Below are positions 26,981 through 34,305 of a stretch of DNA of 64,000 nt, in pieces. The stretch spans positions 1 to 64,000 of the forward strand of contig JBBANM010000018.1 of assembly GCA_040401995.1 (NCBI GenBank), in the 5' to 3' direction. Source of the stretch: Haliscomenobacter sp040401995. GTDB lineage: Bacteria; Bacteroidota; Bacteroidia; Chitinophagales; Saprospiraceae. The stretch's first letter is position 1. Each line of letters opens with the position of its first letter. Under the pieces are notes generated by a model. That model saw only the letters and a program-made list of their open reading frames with translations, ran no database searches and was not told where the DNA came from. The translations under genes were made by a program, and so were the position numbers.

Positions 26981-27661
26981 ATGAAAGCTAAAGAGGGTTT
27001 ACAAGAGTTTACAGATACCGAAAAAATCAATGAGGTACTTTTACTCAAACAAATTACAGTTGAAGCGCTTAAACCGTTAAACGAAGCTGAAAAAAATCAT
27101 TTATTTGGAATAATCGCCCGAAAACTTCACGCGCTGGAAGGTGTGGAACGCGATGAGTTTTACACAAAAATTGAACCCATCTTACATGAAACAACTAGAA
27201 ATGAAAGTTGGGAACGTAACCATAATTCAATAACCTGGGCTATTTCAACACTGATGCAGGAGTATGGACGTATGCCAAGCAAAACAGAAATAGCAACCAA
27301 AACAGAGTTGAGCCGTCAAACCATACATAAGCACCTCAAGGAATACGCGAACCACCCACAGTATTTAGGCCAAATTGAACAATTCAGGTTTATGACTTCC
27401 AGAGTTTTGGCAAAGGTTTTTAAGTTTGCCGTGAATGGCGATATTGGAGCAGCCAAGCTTTACTTCAATGTAATGGGCTTCATGAATAACGGACAAACCC
27501 CGAACAGTACTTTGATACAGAACCAAAATAACTACATTCAAATAAATGGGAGGGTATTAAGTCAAGAAACAATTAAGCACCTCAACGCCGAACAACTTAA
27601 TACTATTGAAACCATTCTAAAAACAGCTTTACCACAGCCCGAAGTTTTGGAAAAGGGATAA
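26981..27661 (+). CDS. HTH protein resembling phage terminase small subunit
   Basis: The 226-residue protein has an HTH segment at about residues 90-130 ('RMPSKTEIATKTELSRQTIHKHLKEY'), followed by 'LAKVFKFAVNGDIGAAKLYFNVMGFMN' and an Asn/Gln-rich segment ending 'IQINGRVLSQETIKHLNAEQLNTIETIL'. The HTH followed by the 'GDIGAAKLYF' and 'YIQINGRVL' pattern is like terminase-small-subunit or phBC6A51-type HTH proteins. No large terminase, portal or capsid gene is present. It begins one base after the preceding stop codon and is the last gene of the operon, ahead of a terminator. Confidence 0.6.
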   Translation: MKAKEGLQEFTDTEKINEVLLLKQITVEALKPLNEAEKNHLFGIIARKLHALEGVERDEFYTKIEPILHETTRNESWERNHNSITWAISTLMQEYGRMPSKTEIATKTELSRQTIHKHLKEYANHPQYLGQIEQFRFMTSRVLAKVFKFAVNGDIGAAKLYFNVMGFMNNGQTPNSTLIQNQNNYIQINGRVLSQETIKHLNAEQLNTIETILKTALPQPEVLEKG

Positions 27662-27710
27662 GCTGAAAAAATAACGGGTAGAAAAATATAGTAAACTTTT
27701 GTCCATTGCC

Positions 27711-27738
27711 AGCCCTGCCATTTCGGTGGGGCTTTTTT
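27711..27738 (+). terminator. Rho-independent terminator of element operon
   Basis: AGCCCTGCC (27711-27719) pairs with GGTGGGGCT (27725-27733), followed by a T-run. It closes the integrase-to-TerS-like gene run. Confidence 0.75.
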
Positions 27739-27773
27739 GCTTTCAATATTGGTTTTCTAGCGTATATTGGGTT

Positions 27774-27791
27774 ATTGTTAAGCCTTAACAA
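27774..27791. promoter_or_regulatory. Dyad upstream of 27803 gene
   Basis: TTGTTAAG-C-CTTAACAA is a perfect 17-bp inverted repeat immediately ahead of the 27803 gene. It could be an operator or a cassette-junction remnant. Confidence 0.35.
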
Positions 27792-27802
27792 AAAATAATG
27801 AT

Positions 27803-28318
27803 ATGAGTAAGCTTATTAAATCTTGCCTTGGTATTTCCGCAGTATTGATTCTAGTCATTTTCGGAGCTTATAAATGCAACCAGTACAACTCTTCATTAGA
27901 CAAAGAAATCGATGAAGAATCTAAAGAAAGGTTCTTCAGTGAAAACCCTAGCCTGAAGGATAATGATTTCAATGAATTATCAACTGAAGATAAAAATCTT
28001 TTTCTCGAACAAATTCTTAAAGGTGATTTTGAACCTTTCTCTCGGTATGCTGCGGAAATTGAATTTAGGCTAGGAACAGGGTTCAAGCAATTCATTAAGT
28101 TTCCTCAAACATTGGAGTATGAAACGGTGTCAGGTTGGGGGGAATATGCTGGTTTTGTGTCAAACAGTAAGATAGAAGATGCCAGTAATGGTATTCTTGT
28201 AACTTCTGGTGGTTATAGGGCAGAAAACAAGTTAGGTTTAAAAGTTAGGGGAGAGTATACCATAAGATATAAATTTGACGGGAAAAAGTTAGAAATTTTG
28301 AATGTAACAACTGAATAA
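27803..28318 (+). CDS. Hypothetical membrane-anchored protein (cargo)
   Basis: The 171-residue protein has an N-terminal hydrophobic anchor (IKSCLGISAVLILVIFGAY), an acidic helix-rich region (residues 33-80), and a C-terminal beta-rich domain with alternating hydrophobic residues ('VSGWGEYAGFVSNSK', 'RGEYTIRYKFDGKKLEILNV'). I do not recognise it. It lies alone between the element terminator and the cassette-like region and has an independent start. Base composition is AT-rich like the rest of the cargo. Confidence 0.5.
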   Translation: MSKLIKSCLGISAVLILVIFGAYKCNQYNSSLDKEIDEESKERFFSENPSLKDNDFNELSTEDKNLFLEQILKGDFEPFSRYAAEIEFRLGTGFKQFIKFPQTLEYETVSGWGEYAGFVSNSKIEDASNGILVTSGGYRAENKLGLKVRGEYTIRYKFDGKKLEILNVTTE

Positions 28319-28427
28319 TTGAAGCACTGAACCTTGTTATAAATTTTGTCCATTGCAGTTACTTGGAGAGTTCGTGGCCATAGTTTATCTTCACTAAGTG
28401 GACGCGAAAAGTGCGCATATTTCTGTG

Positions 28428-28436
28428 TTATGGGCA
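28428..28436 (+). repeat. attC-like simple site (GTTATGGGC)
   Basis: GTTATGGGC is the exact reverse complement of GCCCATAAC at 28982, the left end of the downstream inverted repeat. It marks the probable left boundary of a cassette that contains the 28599 gene. The 280-base gap that contains it holds no gene. Confidence 0.4.
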
Positions 28437-28598
28437 AGTTTAAAAAACGACACAGCGGACAGGGACAGACACGAGAACCGCTAAAATATTTTTCTGATGC
28501 CTGACAGTTTTACGACTGACAACAGCGTATTGACTTTTCCGACAGTCATAAAAAATCGGACGACAAATTTTTAATCAAATAATTTAAAATAAAATACA

Positions 28599-28958
28599 AT
28601 GAAAAAAATAATTTTAATACCAATCATTTTTTTGTTACTCGGCTTTTCAACTTCAGTATACAGCCAGACAACGACTGACACTTTAACAACATCTAAATAT
28701 GTCTATTGTGAACTTATTGGAATGGCGAAATTTTTAAGCACGAAGGTTACTGTTGCAGTTGACTATGGTGAAGAGAGAAGCTTTTTTCAGGACACAAGAA
28801 TGAGAGACGAACAAACAGGTAAAGTCGCATCATTTAATTCTATGGTAGACGCTTTAAATTATATGGGGACGAAAGGTTGGGAATTTGTGCAAGCGTATGT
28901 TGTAACGACTGGCAACCAAAATGTTTATCGTTGGTTGCTTAAAAAGAAAAAGGTATAA
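28599..28958 (+). CDS. Small secreted protein, cassette-like
   Basis: The 119-residue protein has a signal peptide (MKKIILIPIIFLLLGFSTSVYSQ) and a short domain with 'ASFNSMVDALNYMGTKGWEFVQAYVV', 'NVYRWLLKKKKV', reminiscent of DUF4177-like small proteins. No enzymatic motif is evident. It sits between a GTTATGGGC site and an attC-like 136-bp inverted repeat, the arrangement of an integron-type gene cassette. Its DNA is AT-rich and uses many ACA/GAC codons, unlike core genes of the window. Confidence 0.55.
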   Translation: MKKIILIPIIFLLLGFSTSVYSQTTTDTLTTSKYVYCELIGMAKFLSTKVTVAVDYGEERSFFQDTRMRDEQTGKVASFNSMVDALNYMGTKGWEFVQAYVVTTGNQNVYRWLLKKKKV

Positions 28959-28981
28959 CATAAACAGCGGACAGAAAACCA

Positions 28982-29117
28982 GCCCATAACAGCGGGTTTA
29001 AGAAATTGGCGGTTCAGTGGTTAAATGAAGTTTTGTGCTTCGTATCAAGTTCATTGCTGGCAGACAGTTTTGTGCTCCGAAATCGCCAACTTCTTAAACC
29101 CGCAACCCGTTATCGGC
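28982..29117. repeat. attC-like 136-bp inverted repeat
   Basis: The left end GCCCATAAC (28982) and right end GTTATCGGC (29109-29117) bracket arms GCGGGTTTAAGAAATTGGCG (28992-29011) and CGCCAACTTCTTAAACCCGC (29084-29103), which are complementary at 19 of 20 positions. The 72-base loop contains a near direct repeat (GTTTTGTGCT). This is the form of a long attC or VCR-like recombination site. I recall similar sequences between small genes in other Bacteroidota. Confidence 0.6.
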
Positions 29118-29180
29118 TATTCTGCGACCGACCGTTCAGACACTAACTGACAGAGGATTTTAAACTTTAAGACAAAAGCC

Positions 29181-29894
29181 ATGAGGACAAAAACAATTAG
29201 ACACTTAATTTTTTTCGCATTGTTTGCAGGACTATTTTCTTGTGGCGACAGCAAAACTTCGGACAATCAAGTAGTGACACAAGCACCTTTTGCACCATAT
29301 AAAATCTTGCGTACAGAACCTTATGAAACGAGTGGCAAAGCTCAAATCAAATGCTATGCTTATTTGACTACTGACACCATTACAACAGACAAATTATCTG
29401 TGACATTGACTAAAATATACGATGGAGTAAAAAATTACAGCGACTTCAAAAGCCATTCCTCGCCAACTGTTGTTGCAGTTTATCTTTTTACAAGTGCGGA
29501 CAAGGCGACTGACATGCCAGAGGCTTGGATAGCTATGTTAAGTAAAACCCCATCGGAAAATGAACCGAGAATTACCTTTGACGACTTTGAAGTAAAAGCT
29601 ATGGTTGGTGCTACTGACAATCAAAAAGACGAAGACGAAATAAAATATGAGCAAATCAGTGAGTATTTAAAACAGCGTAACACTGACCTTTGCTTTATTT
29701 ACAAAACCCTTTACGATATGGAGGGACAAACCATTAAGCAAGCGGACATTAAGTATCCCGACTTTGGCATAGATCATTCGGAGTATCAAGGCAAACTTTA
29801 CGCAGAGGAAAAAAAGAAACTGTTCAAAAAGTATAACATCAACGACAGCGTATCAACTACCATCACCGTTTTCGGTATGACTTACTGTAAATAA
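29181..29894 (+). CDS. Hypothetical lipoprotein, cassette-like
   Basis: A 237-residue protein begins MRTKTIRHLIFFALFAGLFSCGD, a signal peptide with lipobox AGLFSC. The mature part contains a long beta-rich region ('AQIKCYAYLTTDTITTDKLSVTLTKIYDGVKN', 'TVVAVYLFTSADKATDMPEAWIAML') and a helical C-terminus. No known family is recognised. It begins 64 bases after the attC-like repeat and is the last gene before the tRNA end of the element. No attC-like site can be seen after it, so the cassette may be open-ended or terminal. Confidence 0.55.
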   Translation: MRTKTIRHLIFFALFAGLFSCGDSKTSDNQVVTQAPFAPYKILRTEPYETSGKAQIKCYAYLTTDTITTDKLSVTLTKIYDGVKNYSDFKSHSSPTVVAVYLFTSADKATDMPEAWIAMLSKTPSENEPRITFDDFEVKAMVGATDNQKDEDEIKYEQISEYLKQRNTDLCFIYKTLYDMEGQTIKQADIKYPDFGIDHSEYQGKLYAEEKKKLFKKYNINDSVSTTITVFGMTYCK

Positions 29895-30060
29895 AACTTA
29901 ACAAAACAAACATTTAAAGACGCTTATTGAGGTAATGGATTAAATTAAGCATGACTTGAAGACTAGAAGAACCATTTAGCATTCTTTAGCCTAAAGAAGT
30001 TATGAATTTATTCAGGAAACACCCAAAACACCTCAAACTAGTAACTCAAAAGGTAACTCT

Positions 30061-30099
30061 AAAAAGAAAAGCCTCGCAAATTATTGATTTACAAGGCTT
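30061..30099 (-). terminator. Replacement terminator for tRNA-Ser (element-borne)
   Basis: On the minus strand a 13-bp stem (AAGCCTTGTAAAT / ATTTGCGAGGCTT, with G-U pairs) and CAATA loop precede TTTTCTTTTT. It lies just past the tRNA 3' end inside the element, so integration swaps one terminator for another. Confidence 0.7.
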
Positions 30100-30114
30100 T
30101 CTTTTGTAACGATG

Positions 30115-30202
30115 CAGAGAAGAAGGGATTCGAACCCTCGATACCCTTTTGGGGTATACACGCTTTCCAGGCGAGCCTCTTCAACCACTCGAGCACTTCT
30201 CT
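30115..30202 (-). tRNA. tRNA-Ser(GGA)
   Basis: Read on the minus strand, the acceptor stem is AGAGAAG / CTTCTCT with discriminator G at 30115. The anticodon loop is CTGGAAA, giving anticodon GGA. A long variable arm (GTATACCCC / AAAAGGGTAT) and the T loop GGTTCGAATCC follow, as expected for a serine tRNA of 88 nt. CCA is not encoded. The 3' end is the att site of the integrative element. Confidence 0.95.
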
Positions 30203-30277
30203 AAAAGGTTGTTTTTTTCGGAAACCGTGCAAAGATACTGCGCTTACTGATCTTTTGCACGTTTTTTTGGAATATTC

Positions 30278-31060
30278 TTAATTCGCCGAAGATACCGGCA
30301 CAAAAAGCGCCTCCGCATTGGCCGTCGTAATACTGGCCGCCTCTTCCAACGACACCTTTTTAATCTCCGCCAAACGCTCCAATACCTTGGTCAGGTACGC
30401 GCTTTCATTGCGTTTGCCGCGGTAAGGCACGGGCGCCAGGTAAGGCGCATCGGTTTCGAGCACCAAATAAGACAGATCAATTTGTTCCACAATCGCATCC
30501 AAACCCGATTTTTTAAACGTCAATACCCCGCCGATGCCCAGCAGAAAGCCCATTTCAATGGCAGCTTCTGCCTGTTCGAGGTTGCCGGAAAAACAATGAA
30601 AAATTCCGCGCATGCGCGCATGACGCACCTCGCGCAACAAATCCAAAATCATATCAGTTGATTCCCGGGAATGGATCACAAAAGGGATGTTGTATTGTTT
30701 TGCCCATTCTACTTGGGTCAAAAATGCCTCTTCCTGCTCCGCCACAAAGGTTTTGTCCCAATACAAATCCATGCCGATTTCGCCGATGGCATAAAAAGTA
30801 CGCTGCGACAACCAGTTTTTGACAATCGCCAATTCTTCGCGAAAGTTTGCCTTCACCGAGCAAGGGTGCAAACCCATCATGGGATGACAATGCGCCGGAA
30901 AAGCGGTCTCCAAAGCCAACATGCCCGCAATCGTTTTACTATCCACATTGGGCAGGTAAAAATCGCTAACGCCAGCGGCAATGGCGCGTTCTACCATAGC
31001 GGTGCGGTCTTCAGCAAATTGTTCGTCGTACAAATGGGTGTGCGTATCAATAATTCTCAT
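30278..31060 (-). CDS. tatD: TatD-family metal-dependent hydrolase/DNase
   Basis: I choose the ATG at 31060 (MRIIDTHTHLYDEQFAEDR); the longer open frame to 31120 would overlap the rnhA start. The motifs DTHTHL, 'GLHPCSVKANF', 'IGEIGMDLYWD', 'FVIHSRES', 'FHCFSGNLEQA' and 'LETDAPYLAPVPYRG' supply the His, Glu and Asp metal ligands of the TatD amidohydrolase fold. The length of about 260 residues is normal. TatD proteins are Mg/metal-dependent 3'-5' nucleases. A perfect -7 element (CAAAACTA on the plus strand, 31082-31089) lies in the shared upstream region. Confidence 0.9.
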   Translation of the reverse strand: MRIIDTHTHLYDEQFAEDRTAMVERAIAAGVSDFYLPNVDSKTIAGMLALETAFPAHCHPMMGLHPCSVKANFREELAIVKNWLSQRTFYAIGEIGMDLYWDKTFVAEQEEAFLTQVEWAKQYNIPFVIHSRESTDMILDLLREVRHARMRGIFHCFSGNLEQAEAAIEMGFLLGIGGVLTFKKSGLDAIVEQIDLSYLVLETDAPYLAPVPYRGKRNESAYLTKVLERLAEIKKVSLEEAASITTANAEALFVPVSSAN

Positions 31061-31119
31061 GGCGAATTTGAAAATTTGCTGCAAAACTAGGTTATTTTGC
31101 CCAAACAAATGCAAAGCCA

Positions 31120-31761
31120 ATGAGCAAAAGCAGCAAGTACTATGTAGTATGGGAGGGTGTTAACCCCGGAATTTACGCCTCTTGGGCCGATTGTCAGGTG
31201 CAAATCAATGGTTATCCGGGCGCGAGGTACAAGTCATTTACCTCCAAAGAGGAGGCGGAAGCCGCTTTTCACGGAGCAGCAGCGGATTATATTGAGGTAA
31301 AAAAAGGCGGCGAAAAAAAACCTACTCCTAAGCCAGTCTCTAGCGCTACCAACAAAAAGATCATTGCCAATAGCATCTCGGTGGATGCCGCATGTAGTGG
31401 TAATCCGGGAAAAATGGAATACCAGGGCGTAACGACCAGCGGTAAGGATCACCTTTTTCACAAAGCTTTCCCACTGGGCACCAACAACATTGGCGAGTTT
31501 TTGGCTCTGGTGCATGCTTTGGCTTTATGCAAAAAAGAAGGTTGGGATTTGCCAATTTACTCCGACTCGCGCAACGCGATCAATTGGGTGAAGGCCAAAA
31601 AATGCAAAACCACCTTGGTACACAACAACAAAACCGCCGAACTACACGAGGTGATTCGTCGGGCCGAAAAATGGTTGGCAGACAATATCTATTCCAATAA
31701 AATCATCAAATGGGAAACCGAGGATTGGGGGGAAATACCCGCTGATTTTGGGCGGAAGTAG
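31120..31761 (+). CDS. rnhA: Ribonuclease H1 with viroplasmin-type N-domain
   Basis: The N-terminal 50 residues ('KYYVVWEGVNPGIYASWADCQVQINGYPGARYKSF') are the caulimovirus viroplasmin / hybrid-binding domain, common in eukaryotic and Bacteroidota RNase H1. After a Lys/Pro linker the RNase H fold begins at about residue 80: 'ISVDAACSGNPGKMEYQGV' (first Asp), 'GTNNIGEFLALVHAL' (Glu), 'LPIYSDSRNAINWV' (Asp), then 'IKWETEDWGEIPADFGRK'. Catalytic D, E, D and final D positions are present. It cleaves RNA in RNA-DNA hybrids. It is divergent from tatD and ends at a tandem palindromic array. Confidence 0.9.
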   Translation: MSKSSKYYVVWEGVNPGIYASWADCQVQINGYPGARYKSFTSKEEAEAAFHGAAADYIEVKKGGEKKPTPKPVSSATNKKIIANSISVDAACSGNPGKMEYQGVTTSGKDHLFHKAFPLGTNNIGEFLALVHALALCKKEGWDLPIYSDSRNAINWVKAKKCKTTLVHNNKTAELHEVIRRAEKWLADNIYSNKIIKWETEDWGEIPADFGRK

Positions 31762-32000
31762 AGCCATATTGCAATGTGGCTAACAACATCAGAATCAATT
31801 TCTTATAATTGTGGTTCAGCACAGATTCGGTAGAGCCACATTGCAATGTGGCTCTACGGTACTGGAGCCTATCTCCTATAATTGCGGTTCAGCACGGATC
31901 TGGTAGAGCCACATTGCAATGTGGCTAACAACATCATAATCAATCTCTTACAATTGTGGTTCAGCACAGATTCGGTAGAGCCACATTGCAATGTGGCTCT
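31761..32000. repeat. Four tandem 72-bp repeats with GAGCCACATTGCAATGTGGC palindrome
   Basis: The palindrome occurs at 31761 (one mismatch), 31833, 31906 and 31978, spaced 72-73 bases. Copies 1 and 3 continue as GGCTAACAACATC and copies 2 and 4 as GGCTCTACGG, giving a 145-bp dimer repeated twice. Between palindromes is a conserved TTATAATTGTGGTTCAGCAC-like spacer. It sits between the convergent rnhA and def genes. Confidence 0.85.
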
Positions 32001-32093
32001 ACGGCTTTCGAGCATATCTCTTATAATTGTGGATCAGCATAATATTGTATGCCACATAATGACCAAAAAAAACCGCTTCAGAACCCGCAAAAC

Positions 32094-32657
32094 CTACTTC
32101 AACACCGCAAATTTCAATTTGTAATCGGCCTGTACCTTTCCCTTCCGGATATTCTCCAATCGGTTGCGGATCATCGAGCGTTTGATCGGTTTCAGGTGCT
32201 CCACAAACAGGATACCGTCGGTATGATCATATTCGTGTTGGATCACCCGGGCGTTGACGCCGTCAAACGTTTCGGTATGCTCTACAAAATTTTCATCTTG
32301 GTAACGCAAAGTGATCACTTGCGGACGATCTACGTCGCCGCGAATGTCGGGAATGCTCAAACAGCCTTCTTCGTAGGCCCACAGATCACCGCGTTCTTCA
32401 ATCTTTTGCGCATTGATGAAGACCTTCTTGAAACCTTCAAACTTTTTCTCCCGTTTTTCGGCCAGTTGAATGGTGTCAATCACAAAGAGGCGAATCGATT
32501 TACCAATTTGCGGCGCTGCCAAACCCACTCCTTCTGCGTGGTACATCGTTTCCCACATATCATTTATCAACTTGGCCAATTCTGGATAATCTGGCCCAAT
32601 TGGCTCCCCCACTTTCTTCAAGGTTGGTTGACCGTAAGCATAAATCGGTAACAACAT
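32094..32657 (-). CDS. def: Peptide deformylase
   Basis: The ATG at 32657 gives MLLPIYAYGQPTLKKVGEPI; the open frame begins six codons earlier. All three deformylase motifs are present: 'GVGLAAPQIGKSIRL' (motif 1), 'EEGCLSIPDIRGDV' (motif 2, metal Cys) and 'VIQHEYDHTDGILFVEHL' (motif 3, HExxH variant QHEYDH). It removes the formyl group from nascent N-termini. The protein is about 187 residues, the standard length for the type found in Bacteroidota. It lies 91 bases downstream of ruvX on the same strand, a common pair in this phylum. Confidence 0.95.
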   Translation of the reverse strand: MLLPIYAYGQPTLKKVGEPIGPDYPELAKLINDMWETMYHAEGVGLAAPQIGKSIRLFVIDTIQLAEKREKKFEGFKKVFINAQKIEERGDLWAYEEGCLSIPDIRGDVDRPQVITLRYQDENFVEHTETFDGVNARVIQHEYDHTDGILFVEHLKPIKRSMIRNRLENIRKGKVQADYKLKFAVLK

Positions 32658-32748
32658 CAGTTTTCTTTTTATCAATCGAAATACAAATATCGAAAGATTT
32701 AAGTTTTAAGCGCCGCAAAATTCAGATAAATTAATGTCGATTCGGGGA

Positions 32749-33171
32749 TTATAATGAATACCGCTGTCGCTCCATATACTCCTGCAAAATTAGCACCGCG
32801 CTGATCTTATCCACCAAACTTTTATCCCGGCGTTTTTTTTGCCCAATCCCACTCTGGCGAATGATCTGCTCCGCATCTTTGGAAGTATAGCGCTCATCTT
32901 GCATGATGATTTCGATATTTGGGTACTCTTTTTGCACCTTGCGTACAAACCCCTTGACCAAATGCGCGATCTGCGCCGGACTGCCGTCCAATTCCAGCGG
33001 GTCGCCCACCACCATTTTTTCCACCTCCTCTTCCGCCAGGTATTTTTTCAAAAAATCCATCAAATCACCTGTAGCCACCGTATCCAAACCATTGGCAATG
33101 ATTTGCAGCGGATCCGATACCGCGATGCCGGTGCGTTTGGAGCCATAGTCAATAGCCATTATTCTTGCCAC
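32749..33171 (-). CDS. ruvX: YqgF/RuvX-family Holliday junction resolvase homologue
   Basis: The 140-residue protein has an RNase H-like fold with 'IMAIDYGSKRTGIAVSDPLQIIA' (first Asp), 'MVVGDPLELDGSPAQIAHLVKGFVRKV', 'IIMQDERYTSKDAEQII' (Glu region), 'KSLVDKISAVLILQEYMERQ' (C-terminal Asp). The family is also implicated in 16S rRNA processing in E. coli. It is upstream of def on the same strand. The upstream region (33172-33502) holds A/T-rich inverted repeats and no gene. Confidence 0.92.
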   Translation of the reverse strand: MARIMAIDYGSKRTGIAVSDPLQIIANGLDTVATGDLMDFLKKYLAEEEVEKMVVGDPLELDGSPAQIAHLVKGFVRKVQKEYPNIEIIMQDERYTSKDAEQIIRQSGIGQKKRRDKSLVDKISAVLILQEYMERQRYSL

Positions 33172-33502
33172 AATACTATTTTATAGGATGATGGGGTGTT
33201 CTGAAGCCCTTTTTTGAAAATTTGTGAAAGCTTAGCACCTCACCTTCGGTGAAGAGGCTTTTTAACATATAACTACAAATTTCACAAATTTTCACAAACT
33301 TCGTTTGCGACAAGAGCACAAAAGCAAGTTTGCCTTTGAATTTGTGAAAATTTGTGCAATTTGTGGCGGAAAAAATGTTTAGTCGCATCGCCAAAGGCGA
33401 GGTGCCAAACTTTCATCGTGTTTTTCGAAAAAAAGAAGGCGCCACCTTTTTTGCCCTCCGCTTTTCGCTACCTTTGGACGAAAATCCCGCAAAACTACGG
33501 CA
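33172..33502. other. Intergenic region with A/T-rich inverted repeats
   Basis: Repeated AATTTGTGAAA and TTTCACAAATTTTCACAAA segments face each other on the two sides of 33290-33360, with smaller dyads (CACCTTCGGTG, CGCCAAAGGCG). The structure explains the short open frames here; none looks like a gene. Confidence 0.45.
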
Positions 33503-34297
33503 ATGTTTGAGTTTCATCAAGACAAAGAAACCTACTTCGATTACCAATACCGCACCGGTAGAGATTTCCTTCTTCCATTTGTTTTGGAAAAAAGTAGTTT
33601 GCCGCCGCAAGCCAAAATTCTAGAAATTGGCTGTGGCGAAGCAGGCGTCCTTAAAGCGTTCCTCGAAGCTGGACATACCTGCGTGGGGATTGAACTACAA
33701 GCCCACCGCGTAGAATTGGCCAAAGTATTCCACGCCGAAGCGCTGGCTAAAGGACAAATCCAGTTTGTGACCCGCAACATTTACGACATCGACCCGGAAA
33801 AAGAGCTATCGTTCAAATTTGACCTGATCATCCTCAAAGACGTCATCGAGCACATCCCCGACCAAGAGCGGTTCATGGGCTTTTTAAAAGCCTTTTTGGC
33901 GCCGGGCGGTAAAGTCTTTTTTGCCTTCCCACCCTGGTACATGCCTTTTGGCGGGCACCAACAGATCTGTAAAAACAAATGGCTATCGCGCCTACCCTAT
34001 TACCATATTTTGCCCAAACCCCTTTACCGCTGGTTGCTGCAAACCGGCGGCGAACCAGCCGATCGAGTACAAGAACTCCTGGAAATCAAAGATACCGGCA
34101 TTTCCATCGAGCGTTTTGAGCGAATTTTGCGCCAAAAAGGCTATGCTGTACTGCTGCGCCGCATTTATCTCCTCAATCCCATTTATTTTTTCAAATTTGG
34201 CCTCAAACCACGCATCCAAACACCCCTAATTAGCGTAATTCCCTATTTACGCGATTTTATATCCACCGCAGTCTATTATCTGATAGAACCCAAATAG
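33503..34297 (+). CDS. Class I SAM-dependent methyltransferase
   Basis: The 264-residue protein contains the SAM motif I 'AKILEIGCGEAGVLKAFLEAGH', acidic motif II 'CVGIELQAHRVELAK', and 'FDLIILKDVIEHIPDQERFMGFL' followed by 'LAPGGKVFFAFPPWYMPFGGHQQICKNK', the 'class I, methyltransf_11/23' type. The C-terminal half has a hydrophobic tract (RRIYLLNPIYFFKFG). Substrate is unknown. It is 8 bases upstream of manA and probably co-transcribed, so a role in sugar or glycolipid metabolism is possible (inference). Confidence 0.82.
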   Translation: MFEFHQDKETYFDYQYRTGRDFLLPFVLEKSSLPPQAKILEIGCGEAGVLKAFLEAGHTCVGIELQAHRVELAKVFHAEALAKGQIQFVTRNIYDIDPEKELSFKFDLIILKDVIEHIPDQERFMGFLKAFLAPGGKVFFAFPPWYMPFGGHQQICKNKWLSRLPYYHILPKPLYRWLLQTGGEPADRVQELLEIKDTGISIERFERILRQKGYAVLLRRIYLLNPIYFFKFGLKPRIQTPLISVIPYLRDFISTAVYYLIEPK

Positions 34298-34305
34298 AAC
34301 GTTGT

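Larger units (their letters stand above)
19629..30128. mobile_element. 10.5-kb integrative element in tRNA-Ser(GGA)
   Basis: It is bounded by a 16-bp identical direct repeat TGCAGAGAAGAAGGGA (19629-19644 and 30113-30128), which extends to 22/24 matches. The right copy is the 3' end of an intact tRNA-Ser and the left copy is the partial duplicate. A tyrosine integrase lies just inside the left end. Internal genes encode an HTH/excisionase-like protein, a DUF3987 protein, a BT4734-like primase-type protein and a TerS-like HTH protein; the right third is cargo. No relaxase, conjugation, capsid or tail gene is seen, so its mode of transfer is unclear. It could be a mobilisable element or a phage-satellite-like element. 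Confidence 0.88.

Noticed and set aside
30084..30281. Plus-strand 65-codon frame at the right end of the element
   Set aside because: It runs antisense through the tRNA-Ser gene and its terminator; the amino-acid sequence reflects tRNA bases, not a protein.
31761..32000. Possible CRISPR array
   Set aside because: Units are 72 bp palindromes with conserved spacers and no cas genes; spacers are not unique.
33176..33394. 72-codon minus-strand frame after ruvX start
   Set aside because: It is made by A/T-rich inverted repeats and has no domain pattern.
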